Origin: CALREJ01 sp964533375
GTDB taxonomy: Bacteria; Patescibacteriota; Gracilibacteria; Peribacterales; Peribacteraceae
Reading direction: 5' to 3'
Assembly: GCA_964533375.1 (NCBI GenBank)
Contig: CAZHLW010000001.1
Coordinates: forward strand, 868,001-932,000
Length of the DNA: 64,000 bases
Shown: positions 50,423 through 59,732 of the stretch, piece by piece
Numbering within the stretch: the first letter of the stretch is position 1
Layout of the letters: every line of letters starts with the position of its first letter
Notes under the pieces: generated by a model
What the model was told of the DNA's origin: nothing
The model's database searches: none
Seen by the model: the letters and a program-made list of their open reading frames with translations, nothing else
Made by a program: the position numbers and the translations under genes

Positions 50423-52089
50423 ATGCGTCGTCATTTTTTCATAGTCGCCGGGATAGTGTTCATGACATCTGTGGCAGTTGCCGCTCCTCTGAGCGATACG
50501 ACGGGAAACAAAAACCAGACGGCAATAGAATTTCTGCTCTCCCATGGAATGGTTGATGGGTATGGTGATGGCACATTCAAGCCCGACAACTCCATCAATC
50601 GGGCGGAGCTGCTGAAAATTCTCATCAAAAGCGTAGGCATGGCTCCATCGGTGCAGGAGTATCATGATTGTTTTTCAGATGTGAAGAAGGAATGGTTTGC
50701 GCCTTTCATTTGTTATGCAAAAGAAAAGAAATGGGTTCAGGGATACGCCGATGGATCATTTCATCCTTCCAGAACTGTGAATACTGCCGAGGCCCTGAAG
50801 ATGCTGGTAAATGTGTATGGCTATCAGCCCATGCAAACATCATCTGCAATGCCATTTAAGGATATCGACCTTTCGGCATGGTACGCGCCCTACGTTTTGG
50901 TCGCACGGAACGCGGGAATTCTGGATATGGATACAGGAAATCTGGGCATAGCAGCGCACATGACCCGGGGCCGGATCAGCGGCATGATCTATCGGGCGGT
51001 TGTTGCCCGGGAAACGGCAAATAATCACACAGCCGCACCAGACACGCCGACTGTTCTGCAAAAATTCTACAACAAGCTGCGCCGTGGCGGGGGCGGAAGC
51101 GGCCAGCCTTCTGCATCTGTTATCAGTAGTAGTACCGCAAGCAGCCAGGTCACTCTCTCCTCTCCCACTATCACGTTCAATGATCTCACAAAAAATTACG
51201 GTGATTCTTCTTTCACACTTTCACCTTCTTCAAACAGCGTGGGGGCATTTACATTTATGAGCAGCAATACATCTGTTGCCACTGTCAGCGCAAACACCGT
51301 GACCATTGTGGCGGCAGGCACAACCATCATCACCGCAACACAGGCGGCAAACGGCAATTACACAAGCGGCAATGCAACCGCCACGCTTACCGTAAACGCC
51401 ATTGCACCGACCATCGGCACATTCAGCAATATTAACAAGCAAATGGGAGATATTCCTTTTAACCTGAGCGCGCCGGCATCCAACAGCGCCGGTGCGTTCA
51501 CATTTACCAGCGGTAGTACGGGGGTGGCGACTGTTGCCGGAAACACGGTGACTCTGGTGAGTAACGGAACATCTATTATTACCGCAACGCAGGCGGCAAA
51601 CGGCAATTACACAAGCGGTATCAAAACCATGACGCTTACTGTCTNNNNNNNNNNNNNNNNNNNNNNNNNNNNNNNNNNNNNNNNNNNNNNNNNNNNNNNN
51701 NNNNNNNNNNNNNNNNNNNNNNNNNNNNNNNNNNNNNNNNNNNNCAGGCGGCAAACGGCAATTACACAAGCGGTATCAAAACCATGACGCTTACTGTCTT
51801 CCAGGGCCAGTGTCAGCTGGAAGAGCCCTGTCTGAACGGAGGCTCCTGCACCAATGGTCCGGGCGGGTCGTATTCCTGCAGCTGCAGCGGAATGTATTCC
51901 GGGGACATTTGTGAATTATATGATGCGGGATGCAATTACGATCATGGTGCCATACAGGGATGCGTGAACCATGGAGTATGTGTGCCGGATGTCTTGGGTG
52001 GCTATTGCCAATGTCCGGCAAATTTCTGCGGGACGTATTGTGAAAACCCAGATATGGATAGCAATCCAACCGATGGATTCTGCGTGTGA
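50423..52089 (+). CDS. SLH-domain surface protein with BIG repeats and EGF-like tail (interrupted by assembly gap)
   Basis: The start is the ATG at 50423 (MRRHFFIVAGIVFMTSVAVA), with TATGCT eight bases upstream. Three SLH motifs (GMVDGYGDGTFKPDNSINRA..., WVQGYADGSFHPSRTVNTAE), a basic Gly linker (KLRRGGGG), and at least two BIG domains of about 80 residues precede the gap. After it come the end of a BIG domain and two EGF-like modules (CSCSGMYSGDIC, CQCPANFCGTYC). The frame differs across the 100 Ns because the gap size is a placeholder. The true gene probably has more BIG copies than shown. Confidence 0.82.
51645..51744. other. Assembly gap (100 N) in tandem repeat
   Basis: The 55 bases before the gap (51590-51644) are identical to the 55 after it (51745-51799). 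The assembler therefore broke inside a tandem array of near-identical BIG-domain units, and 100 is a nominal length. Confidence 0.98.
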
Positions 52090-52104
52090 TGCATAATCGT
52101 TATT

Positions 52105-52929
52105 CTATTGCGCCATCACTACGCCAATCGCAAGCGGCACAGTCCGCAATGGTTTTGATATGCTGATACCAGTGGGGATCAGCGGTGCTCCTTCGTGAAT
52201 GAGCTGCGTGGAACCTCCTCCGTCCAGCATCATGACTTTATTACGATCGGCACCAAAGGCAATAAGGATGCGCGTTGCATAGCGCTGCGTGGCGCCGGGA
52301 GAACTGAAGACGAGGAGATTGCCGTTTGGCATGGTTCCCATGAATGTACGGCCAAGGCGGCTATTGCCGGATTTACTGACATCAGGTTTCAGGCCGACGA
52401 TGATATCCGGCTCTGCGAATGCGTAGAGACTTCCTGCATCGTCATCATACTGCTGTACCGTTGCATGCCGGGTGCCGATTCTGAGCGCCATCTTCTTTCC
52501 GGTGTATTCGTTGTCGTCTCCGTAGCCTGCATACACAATGCCGTTTATTTTGACGGAAAATGCGAGCGGCGACCTGTCGGGGTTATTCATATTGAAGAAC
52601 TGGCCGTTTGCGAGCGTGAAGGCCGATGGCTCGTCTGCACTCCACTCGGTCCACCAGTCACGCAAATCCATGCGGGCGAAGTTTGTGCCTGCGCCTTCCG
52701 AGGGAATTATTTTTCCGTGCAGGAGTTTCACACTTGCACCTCTGTGCGGGGAAATAACCTGCACGTATTCGCGGCTCTTCCGCCAGAGCGTCACCCCGGA
52801 TCCGCTTGTTACCTCACGAAATCCCGGCGGCGCAATTTGTATCTGTGATGCTGATTGCGCGTATGCAGAAGGAATAATACTGCTTTGCATCACGCAGACT
52901 GCTGTCACAATGGAAAACAGACGCATCAT
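52105..52929 (-). CDS. Secreted phosphodiester glycosidase (NAGPA/DUF2233)
   Basis: A 274-residue protein with a signal peptide (to about residue 25, SIIPSAYA) and the NAGPA-type domain: FFNMNNPDRSPLAFSVKING, GRTFMGTMPNGNLLVFSSP and the hallmark MLDGGGSTQL. Family members cleave GlcNAc-phosphodiester bonds, so cell-wall teichoic-type polymer or capsule trimming is a plausible role. Convergent with the SLH gene, 15 bases away. Confidence 0.82.
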   Translation of the reverse strand: MMRLFSIVTAVCVMQSSIIPSAYAQSASQIQIAPPGFREVTSGSGVTLWRKSREYVQVISPHRGASVKLLHGKIIPSEGAGTNFARMDLRDWWTEWSADEPSAFTLANGQFFNMNNPDRSPLAFSVKINGIVYAGYGDDNEYTGKKMALRIGTRHATVQQYDDDAGSLYAFAEPDIIVGLKPDVSKSGNSRLGRTFMGTMPNGNLLVFSSPGATQRYATRILIAFGADRNKVMMLDGGGSTQLIHEGAPLIPTGISISKPLRTVPLAIGVVMAQ

Positions 52930-52964
52930 GACAACACTGTCGCACAGGCTTTTTGTGTGAGCAA

Positions 52965-54152
52965 TTATTTCGTCAGATTTTTTCTTAATACATATCCCTT
53001 CATACCGGAAGGAATCTGCACATAGGCCCAGTCTTTGTCGACAATAGTAAGAAGTTTTACTTTGAGTGTGCGTGTGAGGATGAGACGCACTGCGGCATTC
53101 ACGCGCGCATCAGCGTGGAGATTCGCTCTCCAGCTTGCCACAATACGCTGGTCATCCAGAACGGAGGAAACGATGATTTTCGGCGCAGGACTGATTGCTT
53201 TTACACTGCTCGATACGGCAGATGATTTCGAGGAACTGATGGATGAAAGAGAGGAGATTGAGGATGAAATTGATGAGGAGCGTGACGATGACTGCGATGG
53301 CGATGCAGAGGAGACAGGCGATGCAGAAGACGTTTTAGCAGATGATGACATAGAGGACTGTGGCAATCCGAACAGATATACCGGTTCAGACGGTGCGGCA
53401 AAATGCATGACAGGCGTATTGATAATAGTGGCAGATGCCATGCTGATAGAACCGGGTTGTGTCACAAGCAACCAACGTAAAGCAGCAATCGCCATGCGTG
53501 TCCGCAATGTTTCTTCGCGTACTCCTCCGGACCGGTGAACAGGTGATTCGCTGCTGCTACTGGATGACGGATCAGGCGAGCCGGATGCAAGGGCGGGAAT
53601 TTCACACACATAGCGGAATGCGGCATTGCAGCTGGCGTCATTCCACATTCCAAAATTGAAGGAGGTATACATTTCAACGCAGTTTTCAGAACCACCGAAG
53701 TTATTCGGTTCATTCACCGGTTCCCAGTTTAAATAGGCACCACCCACTGCTGTTCCCCCAAAGCCACCCGTAAAAAATGCGCTGGAATCCCCTGCCCAAA
53801 AATAATTTCCTTCGCTGGCTCCTGAAATTTTTGCGTTGTCATCACTCGCTCCAATCCACACATCACCATGTGTTGCCATTCCAAGAATAGCAGCATTCGC
53901 AGCGCTGCTGCGCACCGATGCGAGATGACCGCCCACTCCCTGACACGCGGTTTCCGCAGCACTCCAGGTCTTTGTCGTGTTGTAGTACGCATAACAGGAA
54001 CTACCCACTGTCGTCGAATTGGTGGCACCCAGTCCGGTCGGACACGAATAGGTGACGGCAGCAAGTGCCGCATACGTTCCAACCCAGGCACAAAAAAGTA
54101 CAGTGAGAACAGACGCACTTATTGTAAAGCTACTGATGTGTGGAAGGCGCAT
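52965..54152 (-). CDS. Secreted C-type lectin-domain protein with SH3-like tail
   Basis: A 395-residue protein: signal peptide (to about 32), then a C-type lectin domain (about 34-190: YSCPTGLGAT, SCYAYYNTTKTWSAAETAC, NWEPVNEPNNF, MWNDASC) including EPN and WND calcium/sugar motifs and four conserved cysteines. A long Ser-rich linker leads to a C-terminal SH3-like domain (LLTIVDKDWAYVQIPSGMKG), which in other proteins binds cell wall. The likely role is adhesion to a host or prey glycan. TACAAT lies seven bases before the ATG. Confidence 0.85.
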   Translation of the reverse strand: MRLPHISSFTISASVLTVLFCAWVGTYAALAAVTYSCPTGLGATNSTTVGSSCYAYYNTTKTWSAAETACQGVGGHLASVRSSAANAAILGMATHGDVWIGASDDNAKISGASEGNYFWAGDSSAFFTGGFGGTAVGGAYLNWEPVNEPNNFGGSENCVEMYTSFNFGMWNDASCNAAFRYVCEIPALASGSPDPSSSSSSESPVHRSGGVREETLRTRMAIAALRWLLVTQPGSISMASATIINTPVMHFAAPSEPVYLFGLPQSSMSSSAKTSSASPVSSASPSQSSSRSSSISSSISSLSSISSSKSSAVSSSVKAISPAPKIIVSSVLDDQRIVASWRANLHADARVNAAVRLILTRTLKVKLLTIVDKDWAYVQIPSGMKGYVLRKNLTK

Positions 54153-54208
54153 CGTAAAAATTGTAATACAGGCCAGCGCGCTGCAAAACTAAACCGGATT
54201 GTGATTTT

Positions 54209-54637
54209 CTATTTCTGTGATGCGCTCACGAGTCCCGGATTTTTCTCTGCAAGCTTCAGCACTTTTTTCAGCGCATCCAAATTCAGATTGTCGATTTTTT
54301 TAAAACGAATACAACTTTTTCCCACGCTCACTTTTCCGAGTTCCTTTTTATATGTTTCGGCAATGTATTTTCCATCGTGCGTGGCACACACATACAGACT
54401 GATGTACTGCTTCTGATTCGCAAGCGCGATGACCGGCCACTCAATGTCTTCCTTCTTGTAGTTCTTGTACGGAAACGCACCGTAGCCAATCATGTTGTAG
54501 GAAAAATAGGGCTTGAGTTTTGGGACAGTTTTCTGGATGAACGCATGCAAAAAATCCATCGCCTCTTTGCGCTCCGGCGGAACTGCTTTCAGGTAGTCCT
54601 TCACCGTTGTGGCCTTGGTGGGTTTGAACATGTTCAT
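54209..54637 (-). CDS. DUF1801-family protein
   Basis: A 142-residue protein with the DUF1801 pattern TVKDYLKAVPPERKEAMDFL, FSYNMIGYGAFPYKNYK and YISLYVCATHDGKYI. The function of the family is unknown, with a possible regulatory or frataxin-like fold. TACCAT seven bases before the ATG is a candidate -10. A truncated relative lies at 28806-28970. Confidence 0.8.
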   Translation of the reverse strand: MNMFKPTKATTVKDYLKAVPPERKEAMDFLHAFIQKTVPKLKPYFSYNMIGYGAFPYKNYKKEDIEWPVIALANQKQYISLYVCATHDGKYIAETYKKELGKVSVGKSCIRFKKIDNLNLDALKKVLKLAEKNPGLVSASQK

Positions 54638-54682
54638 AGACCCTATGGTAGCAGATGGGAAGTGATGAGAAACAAAAACATG

Positions 54683-55948
54683 TCACTTTTTACGCAGATC
54701 AAACTTCAGTGTGCGTTCCATGAAGTGCCTGTTCTCTTCATCGGGAATACGGATATCCAGCTGGGTCGGCCGGTGAAGAAAAGAGAGGACAAAACGGGCA
54801 CCACCTTCCAGATGGTCAAATGCGGCAATGCAGGAAAGCGCGACAGAAGGCTTGCCCGGCGTTGGCTCTTCGTATCCTGTAAAAAATCGCTTCGGCATAT
54901 TTTCTATGGGCTCACTGCTGCCCAGGGAATTTTTGGTCATAGTGATCTCGCATGTGACCAGATAACATTTGTCTCCGGTTGTAGCGACGTCTTCACGCAT
55001 GGGCATCAGCCGGATTGTATATAAACCCATTGAATGAGTTGTCTCTTTCGAAAAATCCGTGACGCTTTTTTGCAAGACGGGTACACAATCTGTAAGCACA
55101 TTCACCGACAGGGCATCAATATTTTTCGCATCCGTGCCGGGCGGCAATTGAAAAAAGACGCCATTCGAACAACTGGCAGTAGGATCGGCCGGCAATCTGC
55201 CTGTCTTCCCATACATCGTTATGCTTACGGAATCGGGCATAACATCCAGGAGTTCAATCCCGGGATCCGTCATGCAGTACACCATGCCCGTTCGTCCGCT
55301 GAAATCCATTTTCCCGAAAAACGCTCCGTCGTGCGCCATGTGTTTTCCTTCCGCCTGGTCACGTAACTCCAGTCTGGCTTCCTCTGCCGATACCGACATC
55401 AATGCAGGATTGCGTTCCACCCATTCCCAAAAAAGTTCCCCTTCGCGCGCCGGAAGAACCTTTGGCATATCTTCCTCTCTTTTGAATGTGCGGTACTCGC
55501 CCACCTTGTTCGTATCCAGAAAACCGCCAATTTTGCTGTTCAGTGCAGCGGCATAGGTTTTCATGGTCACCTCTTCTCCATCTTTATATCCGGCAATATG
55601 CGGCATACGTTTTCCGCTCCACAGTATTTTTGCTTCTTCCAGATACACATCGGACAAAATCATCTGTAAACGTTTGCGGACTTCCGTAGATGCTTTCTGC
55701 GGTTTCAGTTCGTTTTTCCAGGACAGAGTTGTGTTCTGTTGCCGGATTTCTGCAATTGCACGACTCCTCAATTCCGTTGTTGCAGCTTCGCGAACGTTGT
55801 AGACATCATCATCCAATAAAAGGAGAAGCTCCTGTCGCGTCTTCTCTTTCATCATCTCCAATATCTTTTTGAAACCGCCGGTCTCGCCCGCATCAAGCAC
55901 AGATGCGCCTAGAGCTAGAGCCGTCGCGAGAAATTCCCGCCGGTCCAT
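54683..55948 (-). CDS. Tat-exported protein of unknown function
   Basis: A 421-residue protein from the ATG at 55948, with a twin-arginine signal (MDRREFLATALALGASVLDA). TAGATT lies eight bases upstream. A helical part with HEAT-like character (LLLLLDDDVYNVREAATTEL, about 45-65) precedes a large mixed domain without recognised family. Tat export suggests folding or cofactor insertion before secretion. The in-frame ATG at 56032 would bury the signal and is rejected. Confidence 0.65.
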   Translation of the reverse strand: MDRREFLATALALGASVLDAGETGGFKKILEMMKEKTRQELLLLLDDDVYNVREAATTELRSRAIAEIRQQNTTLSWKNELKPQKASTEVRKRLQMILSDVYLEEAKILWSGKRMPHIAGYKDGEEVTMKTYAAALNSKIGGFLDTNKVGEYRTFKREEDMPKVLPAREGELFWEWVERNPALMSVSAEEARLELRDQAEGKHMAHDGAFFGKMDFSGRTGMVYCMTDPGIELLDVMPDSVSITMYGKTGRLPADPTASCSNGVFFQLPPGTDAKNIDALSVNVLTDCVPVLQKSVTDFSKETTHSMGLYTIRLMPMREDVATTGDKCYLVTCEITMTKNSLGSSEPIENMPKRFFTGYEEPTPGKPSVALSCIAAFDHLEGGARFVLSFLHRPTQLDIRIPDEENRHFMERTLKFDLRKK

Positions 55949-56005
55949 TGGGATCGAATCTACTACCATAGTGCGGGATGTCAACGGAGAAGCTATACTC
56001 AACCC

Positions 56006-56389
56006 ATGCGCGCAACCGTCTCCCCCATCCACACCGTATCGGCCCTCATCGCATTTCTCTGCGCACTGCCGATTGGTGTGATGCTCCTGTCGATTCTTTT
56101 GAAGATCACCGCCATCGAAACTGCGTTCAAATCAGTCATGACCACAGATGGCACTGTCCCGAACACTGCCGGATTCGTCTATATGTTTATAGGATTGGCT
56201 GCACTTCCAGTCGGACTCATCATCAGCCTCTGGCCCATGATCCGCAAAGACGCGCTGGGAATACGCCACATTTACATCGTGAATCTGATTCTTGCTGTAC
56301 TCCTGATTGCACTGATAATCCCGACACTCGGCGAACTGGCAGTCGAAATCTACCGGTGCGATGTTCTGGGAATTCCAAACTGCGATTAA
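56006..56389 (+). CDS. Small membrane protein, paralogue of the one at 39510
   Basis: A 127-residue protein with three membrane helices, a basic loop (MIRKDALGIRHIYIVN) and an outer tail with two cysteines (YRCDVLGIPNCD). TATACT lies six bases before the ATG. Divergent from the Tat gene with only 57 bases between starts. Function unknown. Confidence 0.62.
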   Translation: MRATVSPIHTVSALIAFLCALPIGVMLLSILLKITAIETAFKSVMTTDGTVPNTAGFVYMFIGLAALPVGLIISLWPMIRKDALGIRHIYIVNLILAVLLIALIIPTLGELAVEIYRCDVLGIPNCD

Positions 56390-56429
56390 GGCTTATTGAC
56401 AGAAGGCAGGAATAAATTACTGTAGAAGA

Positions 56430-57023
56430 ATGAGTACGATATTGGAGAACTACAGGCCATTGCAGCCGGAAGCGTGGTGGTCAGGCACGCTGATCACATC
56501 TGCCAATCAAGAAGATGTTGCAGCCTGCGTCTCTGAAATCGCGAGTGCGACAGGCATTGGGATGTCGGGATATTTTAGAGAGGAGTCAGGCGCATACCAT
56601 CTGACACGCGTGAGAAGGGATCGGACGGACATTGTGGAATCACCGGAGCGGTTACACAGTGCACTTCTGCAAATGCAGGAAAAAATCGGCGGCAATCTCT
56701 GTGTAGAAACTGCAATGACAGCAAATGACATCCGTATCATTCTTGGTATGCGCGAAGGCTACACGATGAGTGCAGACGCTATAACACATGATGTAGCAGA
56801 GATTCTTCTTGAACTTCCGGCCAATGTTCAAACGGAGAATGTACGTATCATCGCAAAGCCAAGCAGGCAGCCACTCTATGAAGAACCCGCACTTCTGATT
56901 GAAGGTCATCCTGATATTCTGCAGACGATTACCGATATTGCGTACCGCCTGCGGCAACTGCATTTCATTGTGGAAGATCCGGCACACCTGCAAACCGTCA
57001 CGTACGAAAACACATCAGCGTGA
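56430..57023 (+). CDS. Hypothetical protein
   Basis: A 197-residue soluble protein, unrecognised, with alternating strands and helices and no signal peptide. TACTGT six bases before the ATG is a plausible -10. Its 3' end overlaps by nine bases the end of the convergent SGNH-hydrolase gene. Confidence 0.5.
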   Translation: MSTILENYRPLQPEAWWSGTLITSANQEDVAACVSEIASATGIGMSGYFREESGAYHLTRVRRDRTDIVESPERLHSALLQMQEKIGGNLCVETAMTANDIRIILGMREGYTMSADAITHDVAEILLELPANVQTENVRIIAKPSRQPLYEEPALLIEGHPDILQTITDIAYRLRQLHFIVEDPAHLQTVTYENTSA

Positions 57024-58133
57024 TAAATCCGCACAGAGCACATCACTCATCACCGTTGAAACCACGCGATGCCCTTCCTGATTCCAGTGACCGGTGTTTT
57101 TATCTTCCGGTTTGAATCCGTGCAGGAAAACATCATGTTCTTTTATGTATGCCTTCATAGAAGGCGTCAGTGATACAACCTCAAATCCTTCTTTGTGCCC
57201 GAGTGCAGTCAGACGTGCAACAGGATATTGAAAATCTGTGAGATCACTTTGCCTTGTTTCATCGGTGATGAATAAAACGAAACGAACATTGCGTGCAGTT
57301 GCTTCATGATTCATCTCAGCGATGGCACGTTCGGTCACGTCCCACGCATCGGTCCATTCTTGTGATGTTGGTGGCAGGAAAACGGGATCGATTGTTTCTT
57401 GTGATGGCGATTCGGCGATGACTCCGCTTTGCTCCTGTGCACCACCGGTGCGACGCCTTTCGTTGATGATCTGCAGCACGCGCGAGTGGTTGATGAGCGT
57501 GTGCAGCATGCGGGCAGGCAGTGATGTCTGGAAACGGAAGAAGTCTGTGTCGCGGAAGGAATTATCTTCGATGAGCTTGTTGTCTTTCATAGTCATGTAC
57601 GGACGATCAGTGCTTTTGAAAATCGCACGCGAGTTTTTGCGGATGTCGGTATCGGGCATGAAGAGCAGAACGACGATGTCGGGTTTGTACTGCCACACTT
57701 TTTCTTTGAGCATCAGTAATTGCTGCACGGTGGAAAACGAACTGATGCCGAAGTTGATCGCTTCGATTTTTTTACTGTCGACTGCGGAACACGACTGCAA
57801 ATCCGTCTGCAGATGCGACCAGAACGTGTCTTCCACAGGAACCTGCAACGCTTCTGCAAAGGAATTCCCAAGTATGGCAACGCGCAGTGTGTCGGGCGCT
57901 GCAGTGATGTTGTGTTCGCGATCACGCAGTCCCTGGCTGCTGATTTTGATGTACGCCCTCCCCTCCCGCACAAACCATCCCTCTGCGCCGGGCCGCAAAG
58001 AAAAACCAAGAACCGGATCCACCCGCAGAAAATACGGATAGGCAATCCCTGCAAGACGCAGCAATCCTTCCGCACAGAGAGTGATGATAATAAAGACAGC
58101 AAGAACCCGGAGAGCGGACTTTACGGAAGGTAT
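57015..58133 (-). CDS. SGNH/GDSL hydrolase-like membrane protein, apparent AUA start
   Basis: About 372 residues. The frame contains the SGNH block I VAILGNSFAEALQVP, a middle MLKEKVWQYKPDIVVLLFMPD-type segment and the C-terminal GHWNQEGHRVV (catalytic D/H block). Its partner is the divergent MBOAT acyltransferase, as in AlgX/PatB-like O-acetylation systems. No ATG/GTG start precedes the membrane anchor. TACACT (58146-58141) stands seven bases before ATA (58133-58131), giving the anchor (M)PSVKSALRVLAVFIIITLC. TTG at 58064 would delete it. Confidence 0.75.
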   Translation of the reverse strand: MPSVKSALRVLAVFIIITLCAEGLLRLAGIAYPYFLRVDPVLGFSLRPGAEGWFVREGRAYIKISSQGLRDREHNITAAPDTLRVAILGNSFAEALQVPVEDTFWSHLQTDLQSCSAVDSKKIEAINFGISSFSTVQQLLMLKEKVWQYKPDIVVLLFMPDTDIRKNSRAIFKSTDRPYMTMKDNKLIEDNSFRDTDFFRFQTSLPARMLHTLINHSRVLQIINERRRTGGAQEQSGVIAESPSQETIDPVFLPPTSQEWTDAWDVTERAIAEMNHEATARNVRFVLFITDETRQSDLTDFQYPVARLTALGHKEGFEVVSLTPSMKAYIKEHDVFLHGFKPEDKNTGHWNQEGHRVVSTVMSDVLCADLSR

Positions 58134-58140
58134 GCCGTGC

Positions 58141-58150
58141 AGTGTAGACT
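58141..58150. promoter_or_regulatory. Overlapping divergent -10 elements
   Basis: AGTGTAGACT holds TACACT on the minus strand (58146-58141) and TAGACT on the plus strand (58145-58150), sharing two bases. Each is seven bases from its start (ATA 58133 and ATG 58158). The two promoters should be mutually exclusive or tightly co-controlled. Confidence 0.6.
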
Positions 58151-58157
58151 GTGACTG

Positions 58158-59528
58158 ATGTTTTTCAACTCGCTCACGTTTCTGGGAGTCTTTCTGCCAA
58201 TCACCACACTTGTGCTGTGCGTGACACCACAGAAAATGCGTATCACACTTCTGCTCATTGCGAGCTACATCTTCTGCCTGCTCTGGAGTACGGAGTCCGC
58301 TATTTTTCTTTTTCTCACGACTGTAGCGGATTATCTGATTGGCAGAGCGATGATGGCCGGACGTTTGAAAAAAGTACTTCTGATCCTGAGTCTTGTGATG
58401 AATATCGGGCTGCTCGCGTTCTTTAAATACGCGGACTTCCTACATCTACCACTCCTTGGACTTGCGGTTCCTCTGGGGATTTCGTATGTCACGTTCAAGA
58501 AACTGAGTTACATCATCGATATCTACCGCAACAAGCGCACTGCCGAGACACGCATTCTCCCCTTCTTCCTCTATACATCATTTTTTCCGACACTCGTTGC
58601 CGGACCGATTGATCGTGCAGATTCGTTTCTGCCACAGACGGATATAGTCGAACGGCCACGATGGGATGAGGTCATAAGTGGAATCGTACGCATTCTCTGG
58701 GGCTGCGCAAAAAAAATGATTGTGGCGGATCAGGCGGCGCTGCTGGTGAATGCGGTCTACGACACACCGGGTGATCAGTCGTGGGTATCGTTAATTCTTG
58801 CAACATACTTCTTCAGCATCCAGATGTACGCGGACTTTTCCGGCTACACCGATATGGCAATCGGCACAGCACAGGTCCTCGGCTTCCGTCTGCCGGAAAA
58901 CTTCGCAATGCCGTACGGCGCACTTACAGTCAGTGATTTCTGGCGCAGGTGGCACATCACGCTCTCGTCGTGGTTCCGCGATTACGTCTACATTCCGCTC
59001 GGCGGCAATCGCGTTGCTCTCTGGCGACAGTGTCTGAATATTCTCATTACATTTCTCTTAAGCGGTCTCTGGCACGGCGCGGGTTGGACATTTGTGATTT
59101 GGGGCGGATTACATGGTTTGTATTTGATGCTGAGTCTACTCACAAGAAATCTGCGCACATCGATCATTTCTTTCCTCAGACTTACTCGCTATCCACGACT
59201 ACACATAATGCTGCAGTGGTGCATCGTCTTCCACGCCGTCACCGCCGCCTGGATTTTCTTCCGCGCCAGATCAATCGATGATGCACTGACAATCATCAGT
59301 GGCATCACACGATTTGCCACAGGAGCGATGATGTTCAATGTATATACGATGATGCTCATGGTAATTGCGGCGACGATGATGTTTGTAGGTGACAAACTTC
59401 TCGGCAGCAAAAGTTTCCTGCAAAAGCGCCCACTCTGGCTGCAGACCGGTTTCTGCTACGCACTCATTCTGCTCATTTGCGTATTTGGCAGCTTCCAGCA
59501 GAATCCTTTCATTTACGCACAGTTTTAA
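58158..59528 (+). CDS. MBOAT-family O-acyltransferase (AlgI-like)
   Basis: A 456-residue polytopic membrane protein with the MBOAT blocks PIDRADSFLPQ, FAMPYGALTVSDFWRRWHITLSSWFRDYVYIPLGG and the catalytic-His region FLLSGLWHGAGWTFVIWGGLHG. It moves acyl groups across the membrane for O-acetylation of a surface polymer. The divergent SGNH protein would complete transfer outside the cell. Nearby glycan or peptidoglycan targets are not identified. Confidence 0.9.
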   Translation: MFFNSLTFLGVFLPITTLVLCVTPQKMRITLLLIASYIFCLLWSTESAIFLFLTTVADYLIGRAMMAGRLKKVLLILSLVMNIGLLAFFKYADFLHLPLLGLAVPLGISYVTFKKLSYIIDIYRNKRTAETRILPFFLYTSFFPTLVAGPIDRADSFLPQTDIVERPRWDEVISGIVRILWGCAKKMIVADQAALLVNAVYDTPGDQSWVSLILATYFFSIQMYADFSGYTDMAIGTAQVLGFRLPENFAMPYGALTVSDFWRRWHITLSSWFRDYVYIPLGGNRVALWRQCLNILITFLLSGLWHGAGWTFVIWGGLHGLYLMLSLLTRNLRTSIISFLRLTRYPRLHIMLQWCIVFHAVTAAWIFFRARSIDDALTIISGITRFATGAMMFNVYTMMLMVIAATMMFVGDKLLGSKSFLQKRPLWLQTGFCYALILLICVFGSFQQNPFIYAQF

Positions 59529-59578
59529 GGTGGACTTCTTCAGTCTGGATCAGTAAAAAAAAGTGTGTAGAATAGTTT

Positions 59579-59678
59579 CCTTTACATTTCTGTGTAAAGG
59601 ACCGGTCTTTGTTAGAAACGGTGACACGGTCCACAGAGGCATAGTGTGCATGTTTGCGTGCATAGTGTGCCCCTGTGG
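59579..59678 (+). repeat. Structured intergenic region
   Basis: CCTTTACA (59579-59586) pairs with TGTAAAGG (59593-59600). Further on, CCACAG (59631-59636) pairs with CTGTGG (59673-59678) around two direct copies of GCATAGTGTGC (59639-59649 and 59660-59670). It could be the terminator region of the MBOAT gene, a regulatory site for the isomerase gene, or a small RNA. Confidence 0.45.
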
Positions 59679-59732
59679 CCATCTATGACATTTCGTCCGG
59701 ATGCACTCTATTGTAGAAGGATGTAGCTGATC

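Noticed and set aside
51590..51799. CRISPR-like array suggested by identical flanks at the gap
   Set aside because: The repeat is coding, in frame with BIG domains, and has no spacer structure. No CRISPR repeats or cas genes are visible elsewhere in the window.
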